A stretch of 64,000 bases of DNA from Nocardioides houyundeii (lineage in GTDB: Bacteria; Actinomycetota; Actinomycetes; Propionibacteriales; Nocardioidaceae). This document shows, piece by piece, positions 1 through 12,308 of this stretch. Where the stretch lies: contig NZ_CP025581.1 of NCBI RefSeq assembly GCF_002865585.1, forward strand, positions 2,542,001 through 2,606,000, written 5' to 3'. Each line of letters opens with the position of its first letter. The stretch's first letter is position 1. The position numbers and the translations under genes are program-made. Below the pieces are notes generated by a model, which saw nothing but the letters and a program-made list of their open reading frames with translations, made no database searches and was not told where the DNA came from.

Positions 1-103
1 TGCGGGCCAGGACGCGCCGGCGCACGATCAGCGCGACCCCGTAGAGGAGCACAGAGACCAGGAGCGCGCCCAGCACGTCGAGCAGGACGATCCAGAACTC
101 CAA
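1..103 (-). CDS. DUF2550 family membrane protein, 5' part only
   Basis: Only the first 34 codons are inside the window; the gene continues past the left edge. I start it at a TTG preceded by a strong GAGGAGG ribosome binding site about 5 bases away. The visible residues form one hydrophobic N-terminal helix (about residues 4-26) followed by an arginine cluster (VRRR), as expected for a single-pass membrane protein. In many actinobacteria a DUF2550 gene lies directly after atpC, and the position here matches that. The family has no established function. The identity rests on synteny plus the membrane-anchor shape rather than on a full domain. Confidence 0.6.
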   Translation of the reverse strand, partial: MEFWIVLLDVLGALLVSVLLYGVALIVRRRVLAR

Positions 104-145
104 CCAAACCTCCTCGGTCACGACCCCGTGCGGTAAATGCAGCAA

Positions 146-174
146 GGTGAGCACACGGCATGCGTGTGCTCACC
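146..174 (-). terminator. Terminator hairpin after atpC
   Basis: A perfect 12-bp inverted repeat (GGTGAGCACACG and its complement) encloses a 5-base loop, just downstream of the atpC stop codon. On the minus strand it is followed by a T-containing stretch. It probably ends the ATP synthase transcript before the DUF2550 gene. Confidence 0.7.
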
Positions 175-198
175 CTACTGGTGCGTCTCAGCAGCCGA

Positions 199-593
199 TC
201 AGGACGCCAGCTCCACCGCGCGGATCCGGGCCTCGGCCCGGCGCACGGCCTCGGCGGCCTGGTCGTCGAACTCTCCAGCGGCATGGGCCCGCTCGAGGTC
301 CTTGCGTGCCTTCTCCAGGTCGATCTCGTGCGACATCTCCGCCCGCTCGGACAGGATGGACACCCGGTTCTCGGCCACCGACAGGAAGCCGGCGTCCACC
401 GCGGCCACCCAGGTCTCGCCATCCGCGGTCTGGACGTCCACGACACCCTCGATGACCACCGACAGCATCGGCGCGTGGTTCGGCAGGATGCCGACGTCGC
501 CACCGATGGTCCGAGCGATCACCAGCTTCGCCTCCCCCGACCACACCAGGCGGTCGGCGGCGACGAGCTCCACGTGAAGCAGCGCGTCAGACA

Positions 594-594
<1 letters not shown>
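199..594 (-). CDS. atpC: ATP synthase F1 epsilon subunit
   Basis: This 131-residue protein is the epsilon subunit of the F1 rotor stalk, which couples rotation to catalysis and can inhibit ATP hydrolysis. The N-terminal beta-sandwich carries the family motif GGDVGILPNHAPML (about residues 31-44). The C-terminal third (from about residue 85) is the charged two-helix domain. The ATG overlaps the atpD stop codon by one base (TGATG), which argues for translational coupling. A longer reading frame begins 19 codons upstream but lies inside atpD and lacks family similarity. It is the last gene of the atp operon and is followed by a strong hairpin. Confidence 0.95.
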
Positions 595-2991
<2,397 letters not shown>

Positions 2992-2995
2992 CTCC

Positions 2996-4636
2996 TCAGC
3001 CCCGCTTCTGCTTGACGATCTGCTCCTGGTCGACGTCGGCGTCCTCGAGTGCCTCGTGCACCTCACGACCAGCCTTGATGGAGTGCCCGTCCGAGGTCTC
3101 GAACTGGTCCAGGAAGGTCTCGTAGGCCACGGCGAGCTGGTCGGCCGTCGAGTCCTCGAACTTACCGGACTCGCGGATACCCGCAAGGATGCCCTCGTGC
3201 GAGAGACGCAGGTAGTCCAGGAACTCCTGCTCGAAGCGGAGCACGTCGTCGGTGGGCACCTTGTCGAGGCGGCCCGACGTTCCGGTCCACAGCGACACGG
3301 TCATCTCCTCGACCGGGTACGGCGAGTAGGCCGGCTGCTTCAGCAGAGCCATCAGGCGCTGCCCGCGGTCGAGCTGCTGACGCGAGGCCGCGTCCAGGTC
3401 CGAGGCGAACATCGCGAACGCCTCCATGGCACGGAACTGCGCCAGGTCGACCTTGAGCGAGCCCGTGACCGTCTTCATCGCCTTGGTCATGGCCGAGCCA
3501 CCCACCCGCGAGACCGAGACACCCACGTCGATGGCGGGGCGCTGGTTGGCTGCGAACAGGTCCGACTGCAGGAAGATCTGGCCGTCGGTGATGGAGATGA
3601 CGTTGGTCGGGATGAAGGCCGAGACGTCGTTGGCCTTGGTCTCGATGATGGGCAGGCCCGTCATCGACCCCTTGCCCATCTCGTCGGAGAGCTTGGCGCA
3701 GCGCTCGAGCAGACGGGAGTGCAGGTAGAAGACATCACCCGGGTAGGCCTCACGGCCCGGCGGGCGACGCAGCAACAGCGACACCGCGCGGTAGGCCTCG
3801 GCCTGCTTGGTGAGGTCGTCGAACACGATGAGGACGTGCTTGCCCTCGTACATCCAGTGCTGGCCGATGGCCGAGCCGGTGTAGGGAGCCAGGTACTTGA
3901 AGCCCGCGGAGTCGGAGGCCGGGGAGGCCACGATGGTGGTGTACTCCAGCGCACCCGCCTCCTCCAGCGCGCCCCGGACCGACGCGATGGTCGAGCCCTT
4001 CTGGCCGATGGCGACGTAGATGCAGCGAACCTGCTTGTCGGGGTCGCCCGACTCCCAGTTCTTCTTCTGGTTGATGATCGTGTCGATCGCGATCGTGGTC
4101 TTGCCGGTCGCGCGGTCACCGATGATCAGCTGACGCTGACCGCGGCCGACCGGGGTCAGGGCGTCGATCGCCTTGATGCCGGTGGCGAGCGGCTCGTGCA
4201 CCGACTTGCGCACCATCACGCCCGGAGCCTGGAGCTCCAGGGCACGACGCCCGGTGGTCTCCAGCTCGCCGAGCCCGTCGATCGGGGTGCCGAGCGGGTC
4301 CACGACCCGGCCCAGGTAGCCGTCACCGACAGCGACCGAGAGGACCTCGCCCGTGCGGCGCACGGTCTGGCCCTCCTCGATGCCCGCGAAGTCACCCAGG
4401 ATGACGACACCGATCTCGCGGGTGTCGAGGTTCTGGGCCAGGCCCTTGGTGCCGTCCTCGAACTCGAGCAGCTCGTTGGCCATGCACGAGGGCAGACCCG
4501 AGACGCGCGCGATGCCGTCTCCGGCCTCGGCCACGCGGCCGACCTCTTCACGACTGGCGGTCTCGGGCTTGTAGTCCGACACGAAGCGCTGCAGCGCGTT
4601 ACGGATCTCGTCCGGACGGATGTTGAGCTCCGTCAT
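2996..4636 (-). CDS. atpA: ATP synthase F1 alpha subunit
   Basis: This 546-residue protein is the non-catalytic nucleotide-binding alpha subunit. The P-loop GDRATGKT lies at residues 173-180. The C-terminal helical domain ends in a charged tail ([13 protein letters not shown]), an extension beyond the usual length of about 510 residues that is common in actinobacteria. The ATG follows a GGAAG box at good spacing. It lies between atpH (52-base gap) and atpG (4-base gap). All expected elements are present and there is no sign of damage. Confidence 0.97.
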   Translation of the reverse strand: MTELNIRPDEIRNALQRFVSDYKPETASREEVGRVAEAGDGIARVSGLPSCMANELLEFEDGTKGLAQNLDTREIGVVILGDFAGIEEGQTVRRTGEVLSVAVGDGYLGRVVDPLGTPIDGLGELETTGRRALELQAPGVMVRKSVHEPLATGIKAIDALTPVGRGQRQLIIGDRATGKTTIAIDTIINQKKNWESGDPDKQVRCIYVAIGQKGSTIASVRGALEEAGALEYTTIVASPASDSAGFKYLAPYTGSAIGQHWMYEGKHVLIVFDDLTKQAEAYRAVSLLLRRPPGREAYPGDVFYLHSRLLERCAKLSDEMGKGSMTGLPIIETKANDVSAFIPTNVISITDGQIFLQSDLFAANQRPAIDVGVSVSRVGGSAMTKAMKTVTGSLKVDLAQFRAMEAFAMFASDLDAASRQQLDRGQRLMALLKQPAYSPYPVEEMTVSLWTGTSGRLDKVPTDDVLRFEQEFLDYLRLSHEGILAGIRESGKFEDSTADQLAVAYETFLDQFETSDGHSIKAGREVHEALEDADVDQEQIVKQKRG

Positions 4637-4688
4637 TTGTCTTCCTTACTGTTCGTCTGCTCGAAAGGGGAGTTGGTGACCGACCGGC

Positions 4689-5500
4689 TCATCCGGCGAG
4701 CCTGCGTCGTACGTCGTCCAGCCTGCTGACCACGGTGCCGTCGATGACCTCGTCACCGATCTCGACGCGGATCCCGCCGATCAGCGACGGTTCCACGACC
4801 ACGTTGACCGAGACCGGTCGGCCGTAGCGGCGGGTCAGGGCTGCCGCGAGTCGCTGCCGGGCGCTGTCCGTGAGCGGCTGGGCCACCCGCGCCGTGGCGA
4901 CGTACTGGCCGTGGACCTCGGCGGCGATCTTCTGGTACTCCGCGAGGGCGACCGCGACGGTGCGGTGAGTGCCGGCCAGTGCCTGGTCGGCGAGCACGAC
5001 GGTCTCGGGCAGGGCCCGACCCTCCAGGAGGGAGGAGACCAGCGTGCGCTTGTCGGCCTGGGAACGCGCCGGATCCGACAGGGCGTCGCGGAGCTCGGAG
5101 GAGTCCTTGACCGTCTGCGCGAACGAGAAGAGCTCGTCGGTCAGCTGCCCCGACGCCCCCTTCTGCCCAGCGGAGTGCACCACGGCGATGACGCCGAGGC
5201 GCTCGAGCGCGTCAGGGAGGTGGCGCGTGGCTGCCCAGCGCATGGTCACCGCCCGTTCGAGGAGCCGGACCGCGAGCTCGGAGGCCTTGCCGCCGAAGAG
5301 CTGGCGGACCAGCCCGGACTTCGCCTCGGGGGCGAGGGAGACGTCCGTGGCCACCCGACGCAGACCGGCCTCGCTGCTCAGCACGGATGCCAAGGAGAAG
5401 AGGTCGCTGCCGACCAGCACGCCGTCGGAGCCCGGGAGCTCCCCCTGCAGGTAGTCCGACAGGGAGGCGACAGCGTCGACGGATGCTCCACGGAAGGCCA

Positions 5501-5501
<1 letters not shown>
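4689..5501 (-). CDS. atpH: ATP synthase delta subunit (OSCP-type)
   Basis: This 270-residue protein is the delta subunit that ties F1 to the peripheral stalk. The C-terminal half carries the signature region VVEPSLIGGIRVEIGDEVIDGTV (about residues 235-257), followed by the typical SRLDDVRRRLAG end. At about 270 residues it is longer than the proteobacterial protein (about 177) but is not the b-delta fusion found in mycobacteria, which helps place the organism outside that group. The start overlaps the atpF stop by one base. Confidence 0.94.
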
Positions 5502-6073
<572 letters not shown>

Positions 6074-6081
6074 TCAGGGGG

Positions 6082-6285
6082 TCAGAGCACGAACGCGAGG
6101 GCGATGCCGATGATGGCAAGCGCCTCAGCCAGGGCGAAGCCCAGGATGGCGATCGGCTGCAGGCGGCCCTGCGCCTCGGGCTGGCGGGCGACACCGTTGA
6201 TGTACGCGGCGAAGATCAGACCGACGGCGAGACCCGGACCCACGGTCGCGAGGCCGTACCCGAGCATGTTGAGAGAGCCATCCAC
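6082..6285 (-). CDS. atpE: ATP synthase F0 c subunit (proteolipid)
   Basis: This 67-residue, two-helix hairpin forms the proton-driven c-ring. The polar loop RQPE lies at residues 34-37 and the proton-carrying glutamate is E54 in the second helix ([10 protein letters not shown]). The glycine-rich first helix is intact. Its length and carboxylate match the Na+-independent, proton-translocating actinobacterial c subunit. It lies 66 bases after atpB and 35 bases before atpF. Confidence 0.96.
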   Translation of the reverse strand: MDGSLNMLGYGLATVGPGLAVGLIFAAYINGVARQPEAQGRLQPIAILGFALAEALAIIGIALAFVL

Positions 6286-6351
6286 GGCTTCTTCCTTTCG
6301 TTGTTCCTGCTAGGAGTGTTGGTTGGGCGCAGGAGGGTGTTGGGGGTGAAC

Positions 6352-7175
6352 TCAGTGCTCTTCGGCGACGGCGCCGGAGATGTACATCGACGTCAGCAGG
6401 ACGAAGACGTAGGCCTGGAGCACCTGGACCAGGAGCTCGAGGAGGCTGATGAGGCCGAACATCAGGAACGCGACGGGACCGGCGAGCTTGGTGAAGCCCT
6501 CACCGTGCAGCAGGAGGTACTCACCGCCGAGCGCGAACAGGATGAGCAGCAGGTGGCCGGCGAACATGTTGGCGAACAGACGCAGCGCCAGCGTGACCGG
6601 GCGGACCAGGATGTTGGAGAAGAACTCCAGCGGCACCAGGAGCAGGAGCACCGGTCCCTTGATGCCCGCGGGCACCGTCTGGTGCTTGAAGTAGCCGAAG
6701 AACCCGTGGCGCTTGATCCCGACGGCGTTGTAGACCACCCAGCTGAGCAGCGCCAGCGCGTAGGCGGTGCCGGCGCGGCCGAAGGTCGGGAACTGGATGA
6801 ACGGGATGGCCGCCATCACGTTGTTGACCAGGAGGAAGAAGAAGAGGGTCACCAGGTATGGGATGAACGGGGTGAAGTCCCGGCTACCGATGATGTCGCG
6901 ACCCAGGGAGTTGCGGACGAACCCGTAGCCGGCCTCGCCGACGTACTGGAGCTTGCCCGGCACCATGGCGCGCTTGCGGCTGGCGTAGTAGAGGAAGGCG
7001 AAGACCACTCCGGCCGCCACGACCAGCTGGATCATCGGCTTGGTGACGCCGAGGTACATCGTCTCGCCGAGGAACTCGAACGTCTTGTCCGGCCCGATCG
7101 GGGCAGGTTGAAGTCGGCCGGGCCCGGGGGGGTGAATCCCTCAGCCCGGATCGCGGTCATCCCGATCGCACTCAC
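6352..7175 (-). CDS. atpB: ATP synthase F0 a subunit, frameshifted in this sequence
   Basis: This is the membrane a subunit that forms the proton half-channels against the c-ring. The essential arginine lies in the segment LALRLFANMFAGH of the fourth helix, and the C-terminal helix VLQAYVFVLLTSMYISGA is typical. The reading frame is broken near base 7100. A GTG at 7175 with an AGGAGA box reads AEGFTPPGPADFNLP, then shifts. One extra G in the GGGG run at 7100-7103 (a C on the coding strand) joins it to IGPDKTFEFLGETMYLG and gives 274 residues, the usual length. An essential gene lost by one base in a G run is most likely a sequencing error. Without the repair only the part from the ATG at 7059 onward is readable. 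Confidence 0.9.
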
Positions 7176-7197
7176 GCTGTCTCCTGTGTCTGCCGCA

Positions 7198-7452
7198 CTA
7201 CTGATTCGAGTTCTTGTTCGTTCCGGAGGCCGGGGGCGTGCCGAACGCCCGCCAGGTCAGGTAGAGACCCAGGACTGCGCCGAACACGATGCCGATGCCC
7301 ACCAGGAACGTCGTTCCCAGCCAGCGGTCGAGTCCCCAGCCGCCCAGTCCGTAGACCAGGACACCGGTGATCACGTAGCTGAACGCACGCCAAGGGTCCT
7401 GCTGTCCGCGGGGTTCCTCGGCGTGGCTTGACCGTGAGTTCTTCAGAGCCAT
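7198..7452 (-). CDS. AtpZ-like small membrane protein of the atp operon
   Basis: This 84-residue protein has two predicted membrane helices (about residues 23-40 and 46-67) joined by a short GLDRWLGT turn, the layout of the AtpZ/AtpI family. Such proteins sit at the head of many atp operons and have been linked to c-ring assembly or divalent cation transport; which applies here cannot be told from sequence. It lies 22 bases before the repaired start of atpB and 30 bases after the AtpI-like gene, so co-transcription is likely. Confidence 0.75.
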   Translation of the reverse strand: MALKNSRSSHAEEPRGQQDPWRAFSYVITGVLVYGLGGWGLDRWLGTTFLVGIGIVFGAVLGLYLTWRAFGTPPASGTNKNSNQ

Positions 7453-7482
7453 CGCGAACCGGACAATAGCAGTCGTGAAAGG

Positions 7483-7986
7483 TCATCGCGCGCCCGCCTC
7501 CTCCCGCTCGGACGCAGCCGGGTCGGCCAGGTCGTAGAGCGGGATGCGCGCCTTGGTGCTGAGCCAGGTCTGCGCAGCGATCCAGACACCCGTGCCGACG
7601 ATGACGCCGGCTGCCAGCCAGCCCCGGGACACGACCGTGCCCAGGTCCCCGGAGCGGTCCAGCGCCGCGAAGACGGCGATCAGGACCGCGAGCTGGAGAC
7701 CGTAGGTCAGCAACGCGACGAGGAGGGAGGCCGAGGGCATCGCGGCCGCCACGACGTGGACCACGAAGGAGCCCAGCGCCAGGACGGTGATCACCAGACC
7801 GGCCCCGATCGCCGCGCCCAGGGCGCTCGGGCGCCCACCGGTCAGGGCCGCCAGAGCGACCACTGCGATGCCCGCTCCGACGGCGGCCAGCACGGCTCCC
7901 AGAAGCACACCGAGGCCCGGATCACCGGGCTGGCGTTGCGACGTACGGGGCATGTCTGGAGGCCGTCCTGTGGGGGTCTCGGGCAT
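7483..7986 (-). CDS. AtpI-like integral membrane protein
   Basis: This 167-residue protein has a proline-rich cytoplasmic start and four predicted membrane helices (about residues 26-48, 57-80, 86-108, 122-142). A protein of this size and topology precedes atpB in most actinobacteria and is annotated as ATP synthase protein I. It shows no catalytic motif. An in-frame ATG at codon 12 is a possible alternative start. Together with the AtpZ-like gene it gives two accessory membrane proteins ahead of atpB. Confidence 0.7.
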   Translation of the reverse strand: MPETPTGRPPDMPRTSQRQPGDPGLGVLLGAVLAAVGAGIAVVALAALTGGRPSALGAAIGAGLVITVLALGSFVVHVVAAAMPSASLLVALLTYGLQLAVLIAVFAALDRSGDLGTVVSRGWLAAGVIVGTGVWIAAQTWLSTKARIPLYDLADPAASEREEAGAR

Positions 7987-8060
7987 GGTCTCAGGTGGCG
8001 CCCGGGTGTCTCGGAGCGCTCGTGAAAACTATCACAAGCCTCCCGGGCCGCCGAATCGGC

Positions 8061-9206
8061 TCACGCCTCCTCGGTCTCCCCCGCATCGAGCAGCAGGGGG
8101 CTGTGCACCCGTGGCAGCACGAAGGTGACCACCAGGGTCAGCAGGCTGCCGAGCGCCAGGGCGGCCCAGACCATGGGGCCGGAGTAGAGACTCACCACCA
8201 CGGCCCCGAAGCCCACCAGCCCGGCCCAGGTCCACATGATGAAGACCGCGCGCCGCTGGGAGTGGCCGATCTCCAAGAGCCGGTGGTGCAGGTGCTGCTT
8301 GTCGGGAGCGAACGGCGACCGGCCCGCGCGGGTCCGCCGGACCACGGCCAGCACCAGGTCCGCCATCGGCACCAGCAGCAGGGAGACCGGGAGCAGCAGC
8401 GGGAGGAGCACCAGGATGCCGGCCCCCGAGCCGTCCCGGCCGAAGGAGGTCTGGGCACCGTCGAACTGGCCGGTCACGGTCAGCGCGCTGGCGGAGAGCA
8501 CGAGCCCGATCAGCATCGACCCGGAGTCGCCCATGAACAGGCGCGCGGGATGGAAGTTGTGTGGCAGGAAGCCCGCGCACGCCCCCGCGAGCGCGGCGCT
8601 GAGCAGCGCCCCCGTGGTCGCGAGGGTGACGTGGTTGAGGTTGGAGAGCTGATAGCAGAAGAGGAAGAGGGCCAGGGCGCCGATCCCCACGACTCCCGAG
8701 GCGAGGCCGTCCAGGCCGTCCACGAAGTTGACCGCGTTGACCGTCGCGACCACCACCACCACGGTCAGCAGCGTCCCCTGTGTGGGATCCAGTGCCAGCT
8801 GGACCCCCTCGCTGTTGGGGAAGAAGTAGAACTTGACGCCGTAGTAGGCCAGCAGCCCCGCGGCCAGCACCTGGCCGCCGAGCTTGGTGAGGGCATCGAT
8901 GTCGAAGATGTCGTCGAGCACTCCCACCGCGCAGATCAGTGCGCCCGCGGCCAGCACCACCCCGGCGTCCCGGAAGACCCAGGTGCCGCTGGTGGAGAGG
9001 AAGGGCAGCTCCCGAGCCACCAGGTAGGCCGCGACGAGCCCACCCAGCATCGCCAGTCCCCCGAGGTAGGGGATCGGCTTGGCGTGCACGTCGCGGTCCC
9101 GAACCGCCGCCACCGCCCCCGTGCGCAGCGCGATCTCCCGCGCGATGACCGTGAGGAGGTACGTCGTCGCGGCGGCGACCAGGAAGACCAGCAGGTACTC
9201 GCGCAT
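8061..9206 (-). CDS. wecA: Polyprenyl-phosphate GlcNAc-1-phosphate transferase (MraY/WecA family)
   Basis: This 381-residue multi-pass membrane enzyme transfers GlcNAc-1-phosphate from UDP-GlcNAc to a polyprenyl phosphate. In actinobacteria this starts the linker that joins arabinogalactan or teichoic-type polymers to peptidoglycan. The family motifs are all visible: DD at 98-99, NAVNFVDGLDG at 157-167, FMGDSG at 224-229 and the cytoplasmic HLHH motif near residue 295. Substrate specificity (GlcNAc rather than MurNAc-pentapeptide) is inferred from the HLHH motif and from synteny. The ATG overlaps the tsaC stop by one base. It lies upstream of the atp operon as in many actinobacteria. Confidence 0.92.
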   Translation of the reverse strand: MREYLLVFLVAAATTYLLTVIAREIALRTGAVAAVRDRDVHAKPIPYLGGLAMLGGLVAAYLVARELPFLSTSGTWVFRDAGVVLAAGALICAVGVLDDIFDIDALTKLGGQVLAAGLLAYYGVKFYFFPNSEGVQLALDPTQGTLLTVVVVVATVNAVNFVDGLDGLASGVVGIGALALFLFCYQLSNLNHVTLATTGALLSAALAGACAGFLPHNFHPARLFMGDSGSMLIGLVLSASALTVTGQFDGAQTSFGRDGSGAGILVLLPLLLPVSLLLVPMADLVLAVVRRTRAGRSPFAPDKQHLHHRLLEIGHSQRRAVFIMWTWAGLVGFGAVVVSLYSGPMVWAALALGSLLTLVVTFVLPRVHSPLLLDAGETEEA

Positions 9207-9904
9207 CAGCCCTGACCCGGGGTGTCGGTGGGGCCGGCACCGCCTGACTCGTCGGTGAGCTCGATCCCCAACGGGGTGAGCACCTCGGCCAGCTGGTCCA
9301 GGTCGATCGCGCCCAGCCGCAGCACGCGGCACCCCGGCCCGGTCACGTCCACGATGGTCGACGCCACGGCGCCGGCGCTGGGACCGCCGTCGACGATCAC
9401 CTCCACCCGGTCCCCCAGCATCCGCTCGGCCTCGTCGGCATCGGTGGCCGCGGGCTGGCCGGTGAGGTTGGCCGAGCTGACCGCGAGTGGGCCGGTGCGC
9501 TCCAGCACGGACAGGATGATCGGCTCGTCGGGCATCCGGACCGCCACGGTGCCATGGGTCTCCCCCAGGTCCCACTGCAGAGAGTCCTGCTGGTGGCAGA
9601 CCAGCGTCAGCGGGCCGGGCCAGAAGCGCTCGACCAGGGCGCGGGCGAATCCCGGGACCCGGGTCGCCAGGGCGTCCAGGGTGGTCGCGCTGCTGACCAG
9701 CACGGGAGGCGGCATGTCTCGGCCCCGGCCCTTGGCCTCCAGCAGCGCGCGGACCGCGACGGCGTCGAACGCGTCGGCCGCGATCCCGTAGACGGTGTCG
9801 GTGGGCAGCACGGCCAGCTCCCCGCGGCGCAGAGCCAGACTGGCTGCCTCGACGGCTTCCTCGCGTTCGTGCTCCGTGGCGGTCGCGTGTCGCATGAAGG
9901 TCAT
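9206..9904 (-). CDS. tsaC: L-threonylcarbamoyladenylate synthase (Sua5/YrdC/YciO family)
   Basis: This 232-residue protein makes threonylcarbamoyl-AMP from threonine, bicarbonate and ATP for the t6A modification of ANN-decoding tRNAs. The YrdC domain starts with GELAVLPTDTVYGIAADA (about residues 28-45) and contains AVSSANLTGQPAA, the conserved SAN loop. It lacks the full-length C-terminal Sua5 domain (about 340 residues) and so is the short TsaC-type form. It overlaps prmC by four bases (ATGA), continuing the block prfA-prmC-tsaC-wecA. Confidence 0.93.
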   Translation of the reverse strand: MTFMRHATATEHEREEAVEAASLALRRGELAVLPTDTVYGIAADAFDAVAVRALLEAKGRGRDMPPPVLVSSATTLDALATRVPGFARALVERFWPGPLTLVCHQQDSLQWDLGETHGTVAVRMPDEPIILSVLERTGPLAVSSANLTGQPAATDADEAERMLGDRVEVIVDGGPSAGAVASTIVDVTGPGCRVLRLGAIDLDQLAEVLTPLGIELTDESGGAGPTDTPGQG

Positions 9905-10758
9905 CGTGCCAGTCGCGCCGTCAGGAATCTCGCGCGCCCGGCCAGGTCAGCGTGGTCGCGGACCTCCGCCCAGCGCCCGGAGGTGGCGAACACCGCCGGC
10001 GCGCTCTCCCCCTGGGCGTCGGCGTGCTCGGCACCCACGACACCCCCGCGGCGCAGCAGGAGCGCTGCCCGCTCCTCCAGGACCCGGATCGCGTCGAGGC
10101 CGTCGTCGCCGGAGAACAGCGCCAGGTGCGGGTCGTGGTCACGGGCCTCCGCGGCCACCGACTCCCACGCCTCCAGAGGGATGTACGGCGGGTTGCACAC
10201 CACCACGTCCACCGTGCCGGCCAGCTCCGGGAAGGCCGTGGCCATGTCCCCCTGGCGCAGGTCCACCCCCGTCCCGGTGAGGTTGCGCAAGGCCCAGCCG
10301 TGGGCGGCCTCGTCCAGCTCGACGGCATGCACCTGCGCGGAGGGCGCCTCGTGGGCCACTGACGCGGCGATCGCCCCCGACCCGGTGCACAGGTCGACGA
10401 CCACGGCACCACGGCCGGTGGCGCGCTCGACCTCGAGCGCGGCCTCGACGGCCCACCCGGCCAGCAGCTCGGTCTCCGGCCGCGGCACGAACACGCCCGG
10501 CCCCACCTCTAGCTCGAGGTAGCGGAAGGCCGCGGAGCCCAGGATGTGCTGGAGCGGCTCGCGGGTGGCGCGCCGCGCCACCAGGGCGTCGTAGGCCTGC
10601 GCGTCACCCAGCGACAGCTCCTCGACCTGTACCAGGCCCCCCAGGGACACCCCGAGCACGTGCGCGAGCAGCTCGTCCGCATCCCGGTCCGGACTGGCCA
10701 CCCCCGCCTCGCGCAGCCGCTGGGCGGCGAGGCGACGAGCAGCCCGAGCGTGGCTCAC
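9901..10758 (-). CDS. prmC: Release factor glutamine N5-methyltransferase
   Basis: This 285-residue SAM-dependent enzyme methylates the glutamine of the GGQ motif of release factors. The SAM-binding loop DLCTGSG is at about 122-128 and the catalytic NPPY is at 189-192; both are intact. The N-terminal helical domain precedes them (residues 1-90). It starts with GTG, overlapping the prfA stop codon, so its expression is coupled to that of its substrate. The pairing prfA-prmC is widespread in bacteria. Confidence 0.95.
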   Translation of the reverse strand: MSHARAARRLAAQRLREAGVASPDRDADELLAHVLGVSLGGLVQVEELSLGDAQAYDALVARRATREPLQHILGSAAFRYLELEVGPGVFVPRPETELLAGWAVEAALEVERATGRGAVVVDLCTGSGAIAASVAHEAPSAQVHAVELDEAAHGWALRNLTGTGVDLRQGDMATAFPELAGTVDVVVCNPPYIPLEAWESVAAEARDHDPHLALFSGDDGLDAIRVLEERAALLLRRGGVVGAEHADAQGESAPAVFATSGRWAEVRDHADLAGRARFLTARLAR

Positions 10759-11828
10759 TGCTCGAGGGACTGCAGACGGGCAGCCAGGTCCATGGCCACA
10801 CAGCTGTCGATGATCGGCCCGAGGTCACCGTCCAGCACCTGGTCGAGGTTGTGCGACTTGTAGCCGGTCCGGTGGTCGCTGATCCGGTTCTCGGGATAGT
10901 TGTAGGTGCGGATGCGCTCCGACCTGTCCACCGTCCGCACCTGTGAGCGCCGGGCCTGGCTGGCCTCGGCGTTCGCCTCTTCCTGGGCCGCGGCCAGCAG
11001 CCGGGCACGCAGGATCCGCATCGCCTGCTCCTTGTTCTGCAGCTGCGACTTCTCGTTCTGGCAGCTCACCACGATCCCCGACGGCAGGTGGGTGATCCGC
11101 ACCGCGGAGTCGGTCGTGTTCACGCTCTGGCCACCCGGCCCGGAGCTGCGGAAGACGTCGATGCGCAGGTCGTTGTCGTCGACGACCACGTCGACCTGCT
11201 CGGCCTCGGGGAGCACCAGCACGCCGGCGGCAGAGGTGTGCACCCGGCCTTGCGACTCGGTGACCGGGACTCGCTGCACCCGGTGCACGCCGGCCTCGAA
11301 CCGGAGCAGCCCGTAGGGCGCCTCCCCGGGCTGGGGCGTGCCCTTGGCCTTGACCGCCACCGTGACGGACTTGTAGCCCCCCAGGTCCGACTCGGTGGCG
11401 TCCAGCACCTCGGTGCTCCAGCCCTTGGTCTCGGCGAAGCGGGTGTACATCCGCAGCAGGTCGGCGGCGAACAGCGCCGACTCCTCGCCGCCCTCGCCTG
11501 ACTTGACCTCGAGGATGGCGTCCTTGGCCTCGGTCGGGTCCCGCGGCACCAGGAGGTGCCGCAGCCGCTCCTCGGCACCGGCGTGCCGCTTGACCAGGCT
11601 CTCGACCTCCGTCGCGAAGTCAGGGTCCTCGGCGGCCAGCTCGCGGGCGGCCTCGATGTCCTCGGCCAGCTCCTGCCACTCGCGCCAGGTGGCGATCACC
11701 GCGGAGAGCTCGGCGTAACGCTGGTTGAGCTGCTTGGCCAGCCGCTGGTCCGCGTGGGTCTCCGGCTCGGCCAGCCGCTGCTCGAGCATGGCGTGCTCGT
11801 CGACCATTCCCTCGACGGCCTCGAACAC
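10755..11828 (-). CDS. prfA: Peptide chain release factor 1
   Basis: This 357-residue protein terminates translation at UAA and UAG. The stop-codon-reading tripeptide PVT (PxT class, hence RF1 not RF2) lies at 188-190, and the peptidyl-tRNA hydrolysis motif GGQ at 232-234. The GTG start follows a strong GGAGGTGA box. The spacer upstream holds a 15-bp tandem duplication and the rpmE terminator, so prfA probably starts its own transcript, shared with prmC, tsaC and wecA. Confidence 0.96.
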   Translation of the reverse strand: MFEAVEGMVDEHAMLEQRLAEPETHADQRLAKQLNQRYAELSAVIATWREWQELAEDIEAARELAAEDPDFATEVESLVKRHAGAEERLRHLLVPRDPTEAKDAILEVKSGEGGEESALFAADLLRMYTRFAETKGWSTEVLDATESDLGGYKSVTVAVKAKGTPQPGEAPYGLLRFEAGVHRVQRVPVTESQGRVHTSAAGVLVLPEAEQVDVVVDDNDLRIDVFRSSGPGGQSVNTTDSAVRITHLPSGIVVSCQNEKSQLQNKEQAMRILRARLLAAAQEEANAEASQARRSQVRTVDRSERIRTYNYPENRISDHRTGYKSHNLDQVLDGDLGPIIDSCVAMDLAARLQSLEQ

Positions 11829-11911
11829 GGGCGGTCACCTCCACAAACTGCTTGCACGGACCTGCAGGACACGCCACCTCCGCGGCGCGGGCGCCTGGGC
11901 GCAGCGCCTGG

Positions 11912-11941
11912 CGACAGGCGCACGAACGACAGGCGCACGGA
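11912..11941. repeat. 15-bp tandem duplication in the prfA-rpmE spacer
   Basis: Two adjacent copies of a 15-base unit (cgacaggcgcacgaa, then cgacaggcgcacgga) differ at one base. They lie between the rpmE terminator and the prfA start, where the prfA promoter or leader must be. I see no open reading frame here. Confidence 0.75.
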
Positions 11942-11952
11942 CGAAATGCCGA

Positions 11953-11987
11953 ACGCCGGTCACCCACATGGAGGTGGGGACCGGCGT
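11953..11987 (-). terminator. Terminator hairpin after rpmE
   Basis: A stem of about 14 pairs with a single bulged base (ACGCCGGTCACCCAC against GTGGGGACCGGCGT) and a 6-base loop lies 11 bases after the rpmE stop codon on the minus strand. It separates rpmE from prfA. Confidence 0.75.
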
Positions 11988-11998
11988 CCGGGTCGGAG

Positions 11999-12214
11999 CT
12001 ACTTCTGGGCAGCCTTGGCGTAGCGGGCCTCGAAGCGGGCCACGCGGCCACCGGTGTCGAGGATCTTCTGCTTGCCGGTGTAGAACGGGTGGCACTGCGA
12101 GCAGACGTCGGCGTGAAGCTTGCCGGACGGGGCAGTGCTGTGGGTGGTGAACGACGCGCCACAGGTGCAGGTCACCTGGGTCTCGACGTAGTCGGGGTGG
12201 ATGTCCTTCTTCAT
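11999..12214 (-). CDS. rpmE: 50S ribosomal protein bL31 (zinc-binding form)
   Basis: This 71-residue protein is bL31. Cysteines C16, C18, C38 and C41 make it the zinc-containing C+ type rather than the zinc-free paralogue made in zinc starvation. The motif [13 protein letters not shown] is family-typical. The gene is followed by a strong hairpin, so it is probably monocistronic. Its place next to prfA is the usual one in actinobacteria. Confidence 0.96.
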   Translation of the reverse strand: MKKDIHPDYVETQVTCTCGASFTTHSTAPSGKLHADVCSQCHPFYTGKQKILDTGGRVARFEARYAKAAQK

Positions 12215-12308
12215 GTCAGTCCTTTCGGGGCCGCCGGGTCGCTCCGCCTGCTGCGGAGACGTGAACCGGAACCGACGCACAAGTGTGCCACCGTGCCCAA
12301 CAAGCGTG